From Aegilops tauschii subsp. strangulata (taxonomy: Eukaryota; Streptophyta; Magnoliopsida; Poales; Poaceae), in the NCBI RefSeq assembly GCF_002575655.3, contig NC_053038.3, forward strand, positions 148,072,885-148,136,884: DNA of 64,000 bases. The letters are read 5' to 3'. The translations under genes and the position numbers were made by a program. This document shows positions 10,271 to 22,519 of this stretch, piece after piece. Under the pieces are notes generated by a model. That model made no database searches. It had not been told where the DNA came from and saw only the letters and a list, made by a program, of their open reading frames with translations. The first letter of the stretch is position 1. Each line of letters opens with the position of its first letter.

Positions 10271-10575
10271 GTGCGCCTAGCAGCCGTGTGATGTACCCGC
10301 TTGTATGATATGTTTATATGTACATAAGTTTGGTGAGTAGTAGTTTGCGTGCGCATCATGTAGGACTCGGAGGAGTGCACTAGCCTAAATAACATGTCAG
10401 GATTGTGTACGCACATCCTGAGTGGTGTATCGTATGTTTGTGTATCGCGTGTAAGATATGTACTGAGCAGTCCTTCTCCATGCGCAATCAAATATTTTCT
10501 TGAAAAAATTTGAGGTCTTTTAAATTTTTGCCTTTGCAAAATTTTCCTTATGCCACATAGTTCTTCTCATGAGTT

Positions 10576-11690
10576 TTGCAAAATAATATCCCAGAGTGGA
10601 AAATGTCTCGTCCGTGGACTCCTTCCATGCCAAATCCACCGGAAGAAGTTTATAGAACCCAGACAAGCAACAACTTCACACAGGGGCAGTCTAGTCAACA
10701 GGACAGCGAGGCAGCATTATCTCAAGTATGCCGCCTTTTCGAACAAAGCCAACAGCAACACCAAGAAATGATGAATCACGTCATCAATATGGGAAATCAC
10801 CGTGAGACATACCAACCGCACTCCAAGTTGTCTGAACTACAGAAGAAATGCCCTCCAACGTTCGCTCACACTGATAGGCCGCTTGAGGCCGATGATTGGC
10901 TTCGAGACATCGAAAGAAAGTTGATTATTGCACAATGTTCAGATCACGAGAAGGTGCTTTATGCACCTCACTCCTCACTGGAGCAGCTGCCGCATGGTGG
11001 GAAAATTTCCTACACATGCACCCCAGTGAACATAACATCACCTGGGAAGAGTTTAAGGAAGGCTTTCGTGGGGCACACATCCCCAGGAGCATCATAAAAA
11101 TCAAGAAGAGGGAGTTTCATGACCTCAAGCAGAGAGGCATGACAGTGACTGAATACAACAGTCAGTTTACTCAACTATCTCGTTATGCCTACGATGAGCA
11201 TATGACTGAGAACAAAAGGATGGAAAAAAATTTGGACGGCCTGGCACCAGCACTAAAATGCCAACTGGTCGTACACACTTTTCCCGATTTCAAAACTCTG
11301 GTTGACAAGGCCATTACATTGGAGAATGAGCGCCGCAGCCTGGAGGATATTCGCAAGCGAAAAAGGGACAAGATGGCTCATGCTCACAGCAATCGGAGCA
11401 AGACTGATATTCAGAGGAATGAAGCGAGAAAGTCCACGACCACTGCTCTAAGGCCAACCAAACATTTCCATTCAAGGGACAAGGACTTTACATACCGTCC
11501 AGGTGTCACTTGCTATGCTTGTGGAGAGGAAGGGCACTATGCCAAACAGTGCCCAAAACCAAGGAACTCGGCCCCCAAGCCGAACAATGGTGGAATTAAT
11601 CCAGCCCCCAGGCGTAACAATTTCAATCCCAACAACAATCACAAGAAGGGTCACCTGAACCATGTGACCAAGGAAGAAGCACAGAATGCC
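10576..11690 (+). pseudogene. gag of chromovirus, frameshifted
   Basis: The ATG at 10576 opens a frame encoding a Gln-rich start and then LSELQKKCPPTFAHTDRPLE and [11 protein letters not shown], typical of the retrotransposon gag capsid region. Near 10965-10975 the frame is lost, and the remainder ([37 protein letters not shown]) continues in the frame shared with pol. A zinc knuckle C-X2-C-X4-H-X4-C is encoded at 11511-11552 ([14 protein letters not shown]). Gag packages the RNA. The single frameshift would truncate it after about 130 residues of normal sequence. No separate gag stop is visible before protease, so gag-pol would normally be one polyprotein. Confidence 0.9.
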
Positions 11691-14600
11691 CCAGATATCG
11701 TGCTCGGTACGTTCCCTGTCAACACAATACCTGCCACGGTTTTGTTTGATTCTAGAGCTTCTCACTCGTTCATTTCGAAGAGTTTTGTTTTGCAACATGG
11801 TTTTCCGATACTTTCCTTGGAAAAGTCTATGATCATCAAGTCCCCCGGGAATAAGAAGATCACTCAGAGTTACTGCCAAGGAGTGATTATTGAGTTTGAA
11901 GGACTAAAGTTTCAGGCAAATCTCATCGTGTTGGAAAATAAAGGACTGGATGTTATCCTAGGAATGGACTGGTTAACCACCAACAAGGGATTTATTGACT
12001 GCTTCAATCGGACTGTAATCCTCACCCACCATCACGGCAAGACAATAAAAGTTACAGCTCAAGAGAGACCACGGTCACGGCAACCAAAGTTGAACAAGGT
12101 GGACTTTTCAGAATTGAGAAAAGTTCCAGTGGTGTGCGAGTTTCCCGACGTATTTCCTAAAGAACTACCAGGCATGCCACTAGACCGAGAGATAGAGTTC
12201 AGCATTGAACTAGCACCTGGCACCACTCCCATTTACAAGAAACCTTATAGAATGGCACCCTCAGAGTTGGTAGAATTGAAGAAGCAAATAAAAGAATTAC
12301 TGGACAAAGGATTTATACGAGCCAGCTCCTCACCTTGGGGTTCACCAGTATTATTCGCCAAGAAAAAGGATGGGACATTGAGATTGTGTATAGACTATCG
12401 AGCTCTCAACATGGTCACCATCAAAAACAAATATCCGATGCCATGGATAAATGACTTATTTGACCAGCTTGCACAAGCCAAGGTGTTCTCAAAAATTGAT
12501 TTAAGATCGGGATATCATCAATTAAAAGTACGGACAGAAGATATCCCTAAGACAGCATTCACCTCCAGATACGGATTATATGAGTTCACAGTAATGCCAT
12601 TTGGACTGACGAACGCCCCCGCATATTTCGTCCACCTCATGAACAAAGTGTTTATGAAATTTATGGACAAATTTGTTGTGGTGTTCATTGATGATATTCT
12701 GGTATACTCAAAAACACCAGAAGAACATGCTGAACATCTCAGGATTGTATTGGGAGAATTAAGGAAACATCAATTGTATGCCAAATTTAGCAAATGTGAA
12801 TTTTGGCTAAGACAAGTTGGTTTTCTAGGCCATATATTGACCCAAGAAGGCGTGGCCGTAGACCCAGAAAAATTCAAAGCCATACTTGACTGGAAACCAC
12901 CAGCCAGCGTAACAGATGTACGAAGTTTCCTAGGAATGGCTGGATATTACCGAAGGTTTATTGAAGGATTCTCCACTGTGGCAAGGCCAATGACACAGTT
13001 ACTCAAGAAAGATAAGAAATTTGTATGGACTGAAGCGTGCGAGAAAAGCTTCCAAGAACTCAAGAGGAAACTAACAACAGCACCGGTTTTGGTTGTGCCA
13101 GACATACACAAGAGTTTTGAAGTGTATTGTGACGCATCTCGGAAGGGCCTCGGGTGCGTATTGATGCAGGACGGCAAAGTTGTCACATATGCTTCCAGGC
13201 AACTACGGAAGCATGAGAAAAATTATCCTACTCATGACTTGGAGCTAGCAGCAGTCATCCATGCACTCAAAGAGTGGAGGCACTTTCTGTTGGGAAATCG
13301 TTGTGAAATATATACAGACCATAAGAGCCTTAAATATATTTTCACGCAACCAGAGCTAAATTTACGACAACGACGCTGGTTGGAATTGGTCAAGGACTAT
13401 GATGTCGGCATTCACTACCATCCAGGGAAGGCAAATGTAGTGGCAGACGCTCTTAGTCGGAACCCCAGCTCGAGCAACGACAATCTACAGAACTTGAGGC
13501 CTGAAATTCAGCGGGAATTCGCCAAACTCAATATGGTGATAGTCGCGGAGGGCAGCGTATCAAATCTGGAGATACAGCCCACTCTGATGGAGCAAATTAA
13601 GAAGGCTCAGCTTGGACATCCCAGCATCGAGGGTATAAAGAGAAAAATGAGCCTTGGCAAGGCTTCAGAGTTCGTCATAGACAATGAGGGAGTATTATGG
13701 CACGGGGACAGACTTTGCGTACCAAACATTGAGGACTTCAAACAGCAAATCCTAACCGAAAGCCACACCGCCCCATATTCAATCCACCCTGGAGGAACCA
13801 AGATGTACAAAGACATTCAGGAAAGATTTTGGTGGCACAGTATGAAAAGGGATATAGCCGCATTCATTGCTTGTTGTGATTCGTGTCAGCGCATTAAAGC
13901 TGAGCATCAAAAACCAGCAGGGCTGCTACAGCCAAACAGGATACCTGAGTGGAAATGGGACGAAATTGGAATGGATTTTATCGTCGGACTACCTCGATCA
14001 CAACGCGGAAATGATGCCATATGGGTCATCACAGATAGGCTAACCAAGGTGGCACATTTCATTCCCGTGAAGACGACCTACTCCACTCAGAAGCTTGCTA
14101 AGCTTTATCTCTCCCGTATAGTTTGTCTGCATGGAGTCCCAAAGACTATAATATCCGACCGGGGCACTCAATTTGTCTCTAAATTTTGGGATCACTTACA
14201 ACAAGCACTGGGCACGCAACTAGCATTCAGTACAGCGTACCACCCCCAGACTGATGGACAAACGGAACGCGTGAACCAAATCCTAGAAAACATGCTGAGA
14301 GCCTGTGTTCTCACCTATGGATCCAGTTGGGAAGAAAGTTTGCCGTATGCCGAGTTCGCATACAACAACAGTTACCAAGCCAGCCTACAAATGGCACCTT
14401 TTAAGCATTGTACGGACGGAGATGTCGTACCCCATTAAACTGGTCAGAAACAAGTGTCAGTCGTATCTTCGGCCCAGACATGCTCAAGGAAGCCGAGGAG
14501 AAAGTTAAACAAATCAAGGACCGACTCAAGACAACTCAAAGCCGACAAAAGAGCTATTACGATCGAAAACATCGTGAGGTCAGCTTTGAACCCGGTGAAT

Positions 14601-15043
14601 ATGTGTACCTACGAGTGTCTCCTATGAGGGGCCTGCAACGGTTCAAAATTAAAGGGAAGCTAGCCCCAAGATTTATTGGACCCTTCTGTATAGTTGCACG
14701 AAGAGGCACAGTAGCCTACCAGCTGGACCTACCCAAAGAGCTGTCAGACGTCCACGACGTGTTCCACGTCTCGCAGTTGAGGAAGTGTGTGAGCAACCTG
14801 GATAAGCATGTATCTCATGAAAGCATTGACATGCAACCAGACCTCACCTACAGAGAGCGGCCAGTAAGAATATTGGAAGAGTCTGAAAGGAGGACCCGTC
14901 AGAAAACGATTAAATTTTTCAAGCTTCAGTGGAGCAATCACACCGAGGATGAAGCAACATGGGAAAGAGAGGATTTTCTTCAGGCAGAGTACCCACATCT
15001 ATTAGAGGATCAGCCGAAATCTCGGGGACGAGATTTTTCCTAA
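11691..15043 (+). pseudogene. pol of chromovirus: protease, RT, RNase H, integrase, chromodomain-like tail
   Basis: Protease at about 11700-12050 has [11 protein letters not shown]: the catalytic D-S-G glycine is Arg (AGA, 11754-11756). Reverse transcriptase has [11 protein letters not shown] and the catalytic [10 protein letters not shown] (Asp codons 12690-12695). RNase H carries [16 protein letters not shown] and [10 protein letters not shown]. Integrase has a zinc finger (HTAPYSIH...CDSC) and core acids in [17 protein letters not shown] and [10 protein letters not shown]. Near 14403 two bases appear lost, so one frame ends at 14438 and the next, used from about 14408, carries the rest to TAA 15041-15043. 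That part has VYLRVSPMRG, VHDVFHVSQLRK and KFFKLQWSNHTEDEATWE, the chromodomain-like tail thought to guide integration. Broken by the shift and the protease change. Confidence 0.93.
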
Positions 15044-15055
15044 GGGGGTAGGTGT
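15044..15055 (+). other. Polypurine tract of chromovirus
   Basis: GGGGGTAGGTGT directly precedes the 3' LTR and follows the pol stop codon. This is the expected plus-strand primer position. Confidence 0.8.
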
Positions 15056-17155
15056 TGTGACACCCAAAAATTTTATTTGGCTTGATCAAACTTTTATTTG
15101 ATTTGAGGGAGGTTATTTAAATTTTTCTTCTAAAGGACTCTCCTTCTCAAAAAATTTCTTTTATAACAAGTATTTTATTTGGTTCCATCCAAAACTTGAT
15201 CTTTGGTCTTGGAGGTTTTTCCATCTTATGTTGACTCAACACAAATGTTTTTCATTTGGGAAAGCTCTTGAAAATCTATTCTTTTTAAAATAGCCCTATG
15301 GCATTTGGAGTGATTCTTCCCCTTTCAAAATCTCCTCTTGCCATGACCTAAGTGGAAATCCCCTCCCAAAAGCCATCTCCCCTCTTTGTGTCAAGATAAA
15401 CTTCAAATCCAGCAAGTTGAACTCCCCCATGATTATTTTTCCATTTATTTCTTATCAAAAACTTTTTCTGCCTTCTATTTTGATCCTTGGAGGTTTACAA
15501 AGGAACTACCATTTCTCCTTTGAGTTTTGCCTCCAAACAAATTTCCCTGGCTAGTCCTTAGAGCCCTCAACCAGGTTCCATGTAGATCCACTGGTCTCCA
15601 GTTCAAAAATTTCAAATTGTGCTTGCTGCAAGTTTGGACCATATTTGTCAAATTTGATGAAACTCATTTGTTTTCTCCTCCTAAAAATTTGAGAAAATTC
15701 AGGCAGCCTCTGGATGCATCGAGAGGTCACCTCACCAAGTCCCGGCTCCAGAAAAAAATTTCCTCATCCCAAATCATATCGTCGAACACCTGAAGGGCAC
15801 TTTTTCTGTCAAGTTCAGAAAGTTCAGTAAACAGTTTCAGAGCCGCTATCGTTTTCTTCAGAACCCCTCCTCGATCTCGCCAGTAGCTGCAGTGGCACCT
15901 TGCTCCCTGTGCCTCCTTCTTATCCCTGCGCCGCACGATCGCCTAGAAGCTTGCGGGCGTCGGCGACGAGCTGGCAGAGGTGCGCCTCCCCGTGAGTGGC
16001 AGCAGCAGCTCCCTTTGCGGCTGCCAGAGAGGCGCAGCGTTGGACGGTGCCATCCAGCACCGCCCAAGCCACCAGAGGCCACCGCGTGGCCGTCCACTCA
16101 CCTGTGCACGCTGCAGGTCCATCGTCATGAACGGGAAGGCGCGGAGCGCGCTCCCTGCTGCCGTCGTGCCCGTACGGCCGTTCCGTCGAGGGCCAGCGTA
16201 TTACGCAAGCCCGACCGAGGTTTGAGCAGAGAAACGGCGCCAGTGATCCACCACGATGATGCCTAACCACCTAAACCCCGTGCCCAACCTCTGCCTCGCC
16301 GTAATTTCTCACCGGCGTTATCCCGTTCACGGCCACCCCCTCGGATCGCCTATAAAAGGAGGTCCCGAGCTCGAACTCGAACCCGCACCATCTCTAAACA
16401 CCACAGGTACCACGCCAAGCCACTGGGAGAGCCTCGAGGAAGTCTTCTTCCCCAACTCTGGCCGCCTCGACCCGCTTCGGGATCCAGCACGATTCACTCC
16501 CGTGCGTGCATCCCTGCCTCTCAACTCTTGCCAGTAGCCTCCTAGTGCATCCACATCTCTGACCTGCGCGCCAATTTGAAGTTTGCAGCAACCACCGGAG
16601 AGCTCCACCCTCACCCGAACCACCGTCCGCCGGAGATAGGGTTGCCGTCGACGTGGTGCTCACCGACGGTCAAGTCCACCACCCACCGACGCGGAAGAAC
16701 ACCCTGAACCCGTAGGTACCCTCCGATCACTCTGCCTCACCGTGGTTCAACGCCGGCGACCATCGCAGCCTTTGGGCGCCGGTGAGCTCGGTTGGATTTT
16801 GAACCTGACGGGTGGGACCCCCCCCCCCCCGTCAGCCTCTCTTCTTTTCCCCTTCGAACCGTTTTCTGAAGGCACCTTCGGGCAAAACGTGTTTTCCTTC
16901 TGGGCTGGCGTATTTCATACCGAACCGTTTTCTGTTTTCTCAAACAAGTCCCTGGATCTTTTCTGTTTCATCACAGATCAGTCCTTGGACTAAAACCTTT
17001 ATATCTTTTTAACAAAAGATGCTTTTGATTGATTCTTTTTCTGTCAGTCTTATATTTTTGTCTAGTTTTTTATAGTATTTATTTGGAAAAAATTTGGAAC
17101 AATTTTTATACACGCAACGGTTTTCACGTTAGTATACGGTTTCGTTATACCGTAG

Positions 17156-18904
17156 GTTCCGGAGGAGGTGACGGAGCCACGAACTTCGCCGAGCTAGACT
17201 CCGACCTCTCTGAACCAGGCAAGCATGTTTGAACCTTTGATATGATGGGTGTTTTGCATGTTTGCTTGAATGGTTTGTGCATGGCATATGAGCATCGGTG
17301 AGTGTTACGTTGCATGCAAGGCAACTAACTGTGTGCTTCGAAGTTTACTGTGATCTTTTGTTGAGAGATGACCTATCATGTGGTGACATGAGAGGTAGTA
17401 AGATGGTATTGTTGTAGCATGCCAGTCTTATGTCATCCAATAAACTCCGACGTTAACGTGGACTGAGCCACGTTACTGTTCTTCCCTTTTCGTGCTGCCA
17501 CATGTTTTCTGCAAAGAATACGGTTTAGTAAGTTGCTAACCTCTTTCCTTGTACACACCAAATAGAGGGGCCGGGATGAGGGTTCCATGGCCCTGGATTA
17601 AAGCCAGTCATCCGGTCAGGGGGCATGGGTGTTTCCGGTTGGGACCGAGAGGGGGGCACCCCTTAGAGCGCGCGGTATAAATTTGATCCCATGCTACGCG
17701 AGGTTGTAGCCTCCCCGTCTCAAAGTTTTTCTTGAACGTTGCCTAGGGTGATTCCTGGCATCGGAATGTGGAATGGGTGTGTACTGGATAGATGTGTTTC
17801 TCCTAAAATACCGTAAACGGAACTAGTCCCTTGTGACTACTGAAATCCGTTGGCTGTGGTTAAGAGTACAAACTCTACAGAGTCAAACCTTCCGAGTCAT
17901 CGTGTCCATGGTCAAAGACCGTGGCCAGCATATCCATATCCATGTCAGTCCCTGTGTCAGTCTCCGTGGAAATCCCCGGTAAACAAGCTTGAGTGGTAAA
18001 CCCGGTTGTATGTTATTCCTGTGGACGGACTAACCATTTTATTATTTCGTACCTGAATATTCCCTTGAAATGATTTAAATTCATGAGCTACTGAAATATC
18101 AAGTTATGTGATATAAGCCCTTTATGTGATGTCGCTCAGACGTCCGACTGTGGCACTCTTGTCATTTACTTTTGATATAAGCCCTTTATGTGATGTCGCT
18201 CAGACGTCCGACTGTGGCACTCTTGTCATTTTCTTCTGGTATAAGCCATTTACGTGATGTCGCTCAGACGTCCTACTGTGGCACGCTCGTTATTTACTTT
18301 GATATAAGCCCTTTATGTGATGTCGCTCAGACGTCCGACTGTGGCACTCTTGTCATTTACTTTTGATATAAGCCCTTTACGTGATGTCGCTCAGACGTCC
18401 GACTGTGGCACGCTCGTTATTTACTTTGATATAAGCCCTTTATGTGATGTCGCTCAGACGTCCGACTGTGGCACTCTTGTCATTTACTTTTGATATAAGC
18501 CCTTTATGTGATGTCGCTCAGACGTCCGACTGTGGCACGCACTGTATTTTATATCCCATTGTAAGCCCTTTATGTGGTGTCGCCTTGACGCCCGACTACG
18601 GCATTGTTAATTGATTTGTATCCTTTCGAGGGGTCATTTCAGACACTCGATTGGCATTCATTATTACATTGGGATTTGGGAGGACTACCGCCCGACTTCC
18701 TTTTTACTTCCCATGCATAGCTATTTTATTATCTGAGTGCGCATTATTAATCTATTCATATGCATCATGTTTGCATTTGTTATATCTTATGTCCGAACTG
18801 TCTTGCGAGTACTTTCCTAGTACTCACCTGGCTTGTTGATTTGGCCAGATGTTGACAAAGGCGATCTCATGGATGAAGAGTTTGATAGTGAGTCCGACGC
18901 CTAG
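17156..18904 (+). CDS. Second copy of the spliced acidic LTR-encoded exons
   Basis: Exon 17156-17218 ends AACCAG before GCAAGC. Exon 18849-18904 follows GGCCAG and ends at TAG. Against the 5' copy there are conservative changes only (Phe to Leu in the first exon, Glu to Lys in the second). Frame, both splice sites and the stop are kept. From this copy transcription could run into the interrupted FAR1-type gene downstream, although AATAAA at 19262 precedes the boundary. Confidence 0.45.
18110..18556 (+). repeat. Tandem repeat of 63-64 bp in the 3' LTR
   Basis: Counterpart of the array at 8134-8580, again about seven units with GTCGCTCAGACGTC, plus one degenerate unit after it. Confidence 0.9.
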
Positions 18905-19299
18905 AGGAGTCCCAGTCAGTCCCGTGCGATCCTGGATTTTGGTCACTTGTATTATATACGCTTCCGCCACCCACAATAAGAATCCTCGAGCCTCACTCCG
19001 ACGCTCGATGAGCTGTAAGATTTAGGAGTCATGTCACCCACTTCACCGTGACATATCCACCACCGCTTTTATTGTGAGTCAGTAGTTATGCCACCATATC
19101 CGCCTTTATGTGTAATATCGGTGTGCTTGTAATAAATTGTTGAGCAGTCTCCGCTCAACCTTGTATTATATCTAGTACTCCTGGATTCTTCTGTAATCAA
19201 GAAATTGTCTACCAGTGAGGAGGATTCTTCTCTACTGGTCCGTAAAAGGGATCGGTTTCTCAATAAACGTTTTATTGGAAAACCGGTCGTGACAGCTCC

Positions 19300-21352
19300 T
19301 GCAGTACTATGATGTCAAGCATACAACAACGATGTCCATGCTATCAGAAAATGAAGATGGAAGCTACTTCCTAAGCATGACCGGACGAGACCTACTAAAC
19401 CAGTAAGTATTCAAAAATGTACATACTCCAAATGTACATAGCATCCTAAGTCACCACCTTTGCTAGCAAAAATAACAAATGCATGTTTGCATATAATTTG
19501 CAGGAAAACCATGAATGCAAAGAAAGATGATTTGGATGATGTTTTGAACTCGTGCACAAGTACGACTTGGAGAACGACCAGATGATAATGCGGCTGTGGA
19601 GTGATAGGAAAATGTGGATTTCAGCATATTACAAGAACATTTTCTGTGCTAGAATGACTTCCACACAATGAAGCGAGAGCATGAATCACATGCTCAAGAG
19701 AGGGTTTGTCAAGGGGACCCGGAACCTACACAAGTTTGCTAGGCGGGTAAATGCTTGCATACAAACTCGAATGCAGAAGGAGAACGAGCAAACGATGACC
19801 AGCATGGTATTAAGACAAAATAAACACCCCCATCATATTGTGACTTCCTTCAACATGTACACACTGTATTTAAAAAATGAAACCCATGACTCTGCCTCGA
19901 CTAATATCTTATTTTTTGACATGTGTAGACCAATCATGTGACAAAAACAACCTACGGCTACGTGGAAGACATGGCTATCAAGTACACGAGAGCCGTGTAC
20001 ACCGAGATGAGGACTAGGATGAGAAAAGCCACGCTGTTTCGCACAAAGCCTACAACAGAGCCCACTAAGTACCTTGTGTCCTACCACAACAAGGCTGGCC
20101 ATGATGATGAAAACAGATTTGCCTGGTCAAAGCATGAATTCCAGGTTGTAGCTGACCCAAAGAATGAAACATACGAGTGTGAATGCAAGCTTTGGACACA
20201 CACAGGTGAGCGGAAAAACAAACTCATTAAATAGCTAAACTAGTAGTACCATATCAAATATATGAAACTCATTGCTGGCTCACAAACTATGTATTGTGCA
20301 TTCATCACAAAATGCAGCCCTGTTCTGCCTTCACATCATGAACATACTAGACTACCTGAAGCCTGACAAATTTCCAGACAAATATATCCTCAAACGGTAC
20401 ACAGAGACTGCAAAATCACAACCAACCTTTGATACAAGGGACAACAACACAACTGTATCAGATGGCAGCTCAAGACTATCAAAGCAAGACATCTTGCTGC
20501 AGCTAAATTTGATGGTTAACAAGAAAGCAATGAGATGTGACCAGCAATATGACAGAGCCTTCTATGTTCTCAAGAGGCTTATGGAAGAGCTTGATGCAAT
20601 ACATTCAGCAAATCGAGCAGATGCTGACGAAAGGATGGCTGAAGAGGATGCTGAAATTGAAGATGACCTTCATTATTATGTAGCTGAAATGCTCTAGGCC
20701 GCTGCTCAAGCCAACCAATGCAAGCAGGGTGTTGACCAATTAATGTAGCAGCGGCAGCAAGAGACGATGAAACTGCCACTGTACTCTGACACAAAGGGTA
20801 GGAAGAAAATTTATGCAGCAAAGAAAAGTGACAAGAGAGCTCAAATAAAGGCACCACCTGCAGGAAGAGTCGTCGTGCTCGATGAGAACGGAGTGCCACT
20901 TGGACACAGGCAATGTAGTGTGTGCAAAAAGGTTGTGGGACACAACAAGTTCACCTGTCCAACACTCTTAGAAAGATACGATGCCGAGGAGGTCAAGCAA
21001 CCCAAAGTTCAAAAACAGCAGCCCAAAGTTATAGAATAAAACAAGGGACCACACCCACAGAAAGCAAGCAGCAGACTTTGTAGCATATGCAAGGAGTATG
21101 AACCACATAATGCAAGAACATGCCCAAAGCGCGCTGATGATGAAAAGACAAGCAAAAAGCCAGAGAAGAAACAGAAAGCAAAACCTAGAGCCAGCAACAA
21201 GAAAGTGGTGGAAGGTGAAGAGGAAGACGAATATGAAGACACCATCGAAGAAGAGGAAGACGAAGAGGAAGAGGAAATGGAATGCAAAGAGGAAGAGGAA
21301 GAGGAAGATGAAGAGGAAGAGGAGCACAAGGTTGATGAACAGTTAGACTAGG
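19300..21352 (+). pseudogene. FAR1-type transposase, 3' half
   Basis: The frame continues from 5084 across the duplicated GCTCC (first residues QYYDVKHTTTMSMLSENEDG). Donor GTAAGT at 19403, acceptor CAG ending 19503. The following exon has RLWSDRKMWISAYYKNIF and TSTQ-stop-SESMN, the TGA at 19669-19671 replacing the family's Arg (CGA to TGA). Between these motifs the central MULE transposase core with its first catalytic acids is missing, so an internal deletion has occurred. The exon at about 19929-20204 ends in CECKLWTHTG, and after an intron LFCLHIM completes a SWIM zinc finger. Then come a helical region and two zinc knuckles of the form C-X2-C-X5-H-X4-C (CSVCKKVVGHNKFTC, CSICKEYEPHNARTC) and an acidic tail of Glu/Asp runs (21230-21345). 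Further in-frame stops lie near 20695, 20746 and 21037. The 3' end converges on the Ulp1-like gene. Confidence 0.82.
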
Positions 21353-22519
21353 TCAATTAAACAAAGCAAACTTATGTCATGTCAATGTGCAGAATGTTAT
21401 TCCACTTTTGAAACAGTATTTTAGGAGAAGCTTACTTGAACTTCTATTGTTGAAGTTTCAAAGAAATTATACAGTAGAAGTTTAAGTAAGCTTACTGCAG
21501 AAGTCCTGGTATAGTATGAGAGGAGGTGCTGGTGATGTATTGCATGAAAGAGCAAACAGTAATAAAATGAAAATATACATTGTGAAGTTCAAGTAATATT
21601 ACTACAAAAGTCCTGGTATATTATGAGAGGAAGTGTTGTGCTGGTGATGTATTCCATAAAAGTGCAAGCAAGAATAAAAATGAAATTATACACTATGAAG
21701 TTCAAGTAAGCTTACAGTAGAAGTTCTGGTATATTATGACAGGAGGTGCTGGTATTGTATTCCATAAAAGTGCAAGCAGCAATAAAATGAAAAAATATAC
21801 AGTTTGAAGTTCAGGTCAGCTTATAGAAGAAGTTCTAGTATATAAATCGATGTAGGAAAAAATATGCTTAAAAAATAAAGTTTTGCCGTATGAACTAAGG
21901 TTAGCAAACCTAAGACAACGCGTTCAAATATGAAGTTCTGTTTGGATACGTGCGGAAGTTCATGTATAATGACGACAAAAGATAAAGAAACGTAAAGGAG
22001 TGTATGAGAATATTTTTGCACAAAGTTACAGTTGAAATCGATTCGCAGTTGAAAAAACACAAAAAAACACATATAGGTTCTATGCAAAAGGCTACATATT
22101 GGTTGGGTTGAAAAATACCAATACATTACACAACACAGAAAATCCTCTCAATCTGATCCCAGCAGCCCAGACACATCCCAAAGCAGAAGTTCAAGTCTAC
22201 GATCATATGTTGGGGGCCAAAATTAAACAACACAAAAAACCAGTAGTTCAATCATAGCCCAGAGAGAACTTCAAGTACGTCTGTTGGGGAAAAACATACA
22301 ACACATGGATACTGAAAGCGATGCAGTACATTGAAATTCACAAGCCAAATCATTCTTCACACCAAATACATTTGTCCTCAATATCACAACTAATAGTCCT
22401 GTAGCTATAGATACACAAATTACTAAACAATTCTTACAAACCAAATCTTTACAGAATCATTCCAATCATTATCAAACCTAAATCTTTACGAAATCAAATA
22501 TACACTGAAACGAATGCTT
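21353..22519 (+). repeat. Intergenic block dense in GAAGTTCA words
   Basis: No gene seen. The 3' region shared by the two convergent genes contains repeated segments of the type GAAGTTCAAGTAA...GTATATTATGA..GGAGGTGCTGGT (about 21470-21850, loosely periodic at roughly 110-125 bp), and further GAAGTTCA words to 22290. All are in the same orientation. Confidence 0.6.

Larger units (their letters stand above)
5085..19294 (+). mobile_element. Ty3/Gypsy chromovirus with 4.2-kb LTRs, complete but mutated
   Basis: LTRs at 5085-9319 and 15056-19294 begin TGTGACACCC and end GGTCGTGACA. The target duplication GCTCC is at 5080-5084 and 19295-19299. A PBS of the initiator-Met tRNA type follows the 5' LTR, and a purine-rich tract precedes the 3' LTR. 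Internal order is an extra ORF, gag with one zinc knuckle, protease, reverse transcriptase, RNase H, integrase, and a chromodomain-like C-terminus. That order and the integrase tail fit the Tekay/Del chromovirus group (family knowledge, not searched). Gag and integrase are frameshifted and the protease active site is altered. LTR copies differ by scattered, mostly transition, changes (a few percent by eye), so the insertion is not brand new. It sits inside the FAR1-type coding exon. Confidence 0.93.
15056..19294 (+). repeat. 3' LTR of chromovirus (4,239 bp)
   Basis: Same architecture as the 5' LTR: TATA box 16351-16358, candidate exons 17156-17218 and 18849-18904, 64-bp tandem array from 18110 to about 18556, AATAAA 19262-19267. 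Small indels (for example a longer C run near 16820) and scattered transitions separate it from the 5' copy. Confidence 0.95.

Noticed and set aside
21009..21329. Minus-strand Ser-rich or Phe/Leu-rich frames
   Set aside because: They are shadows of the GAA/GAG-rich acidic tail of the FAR1-type gene on the plus strand.
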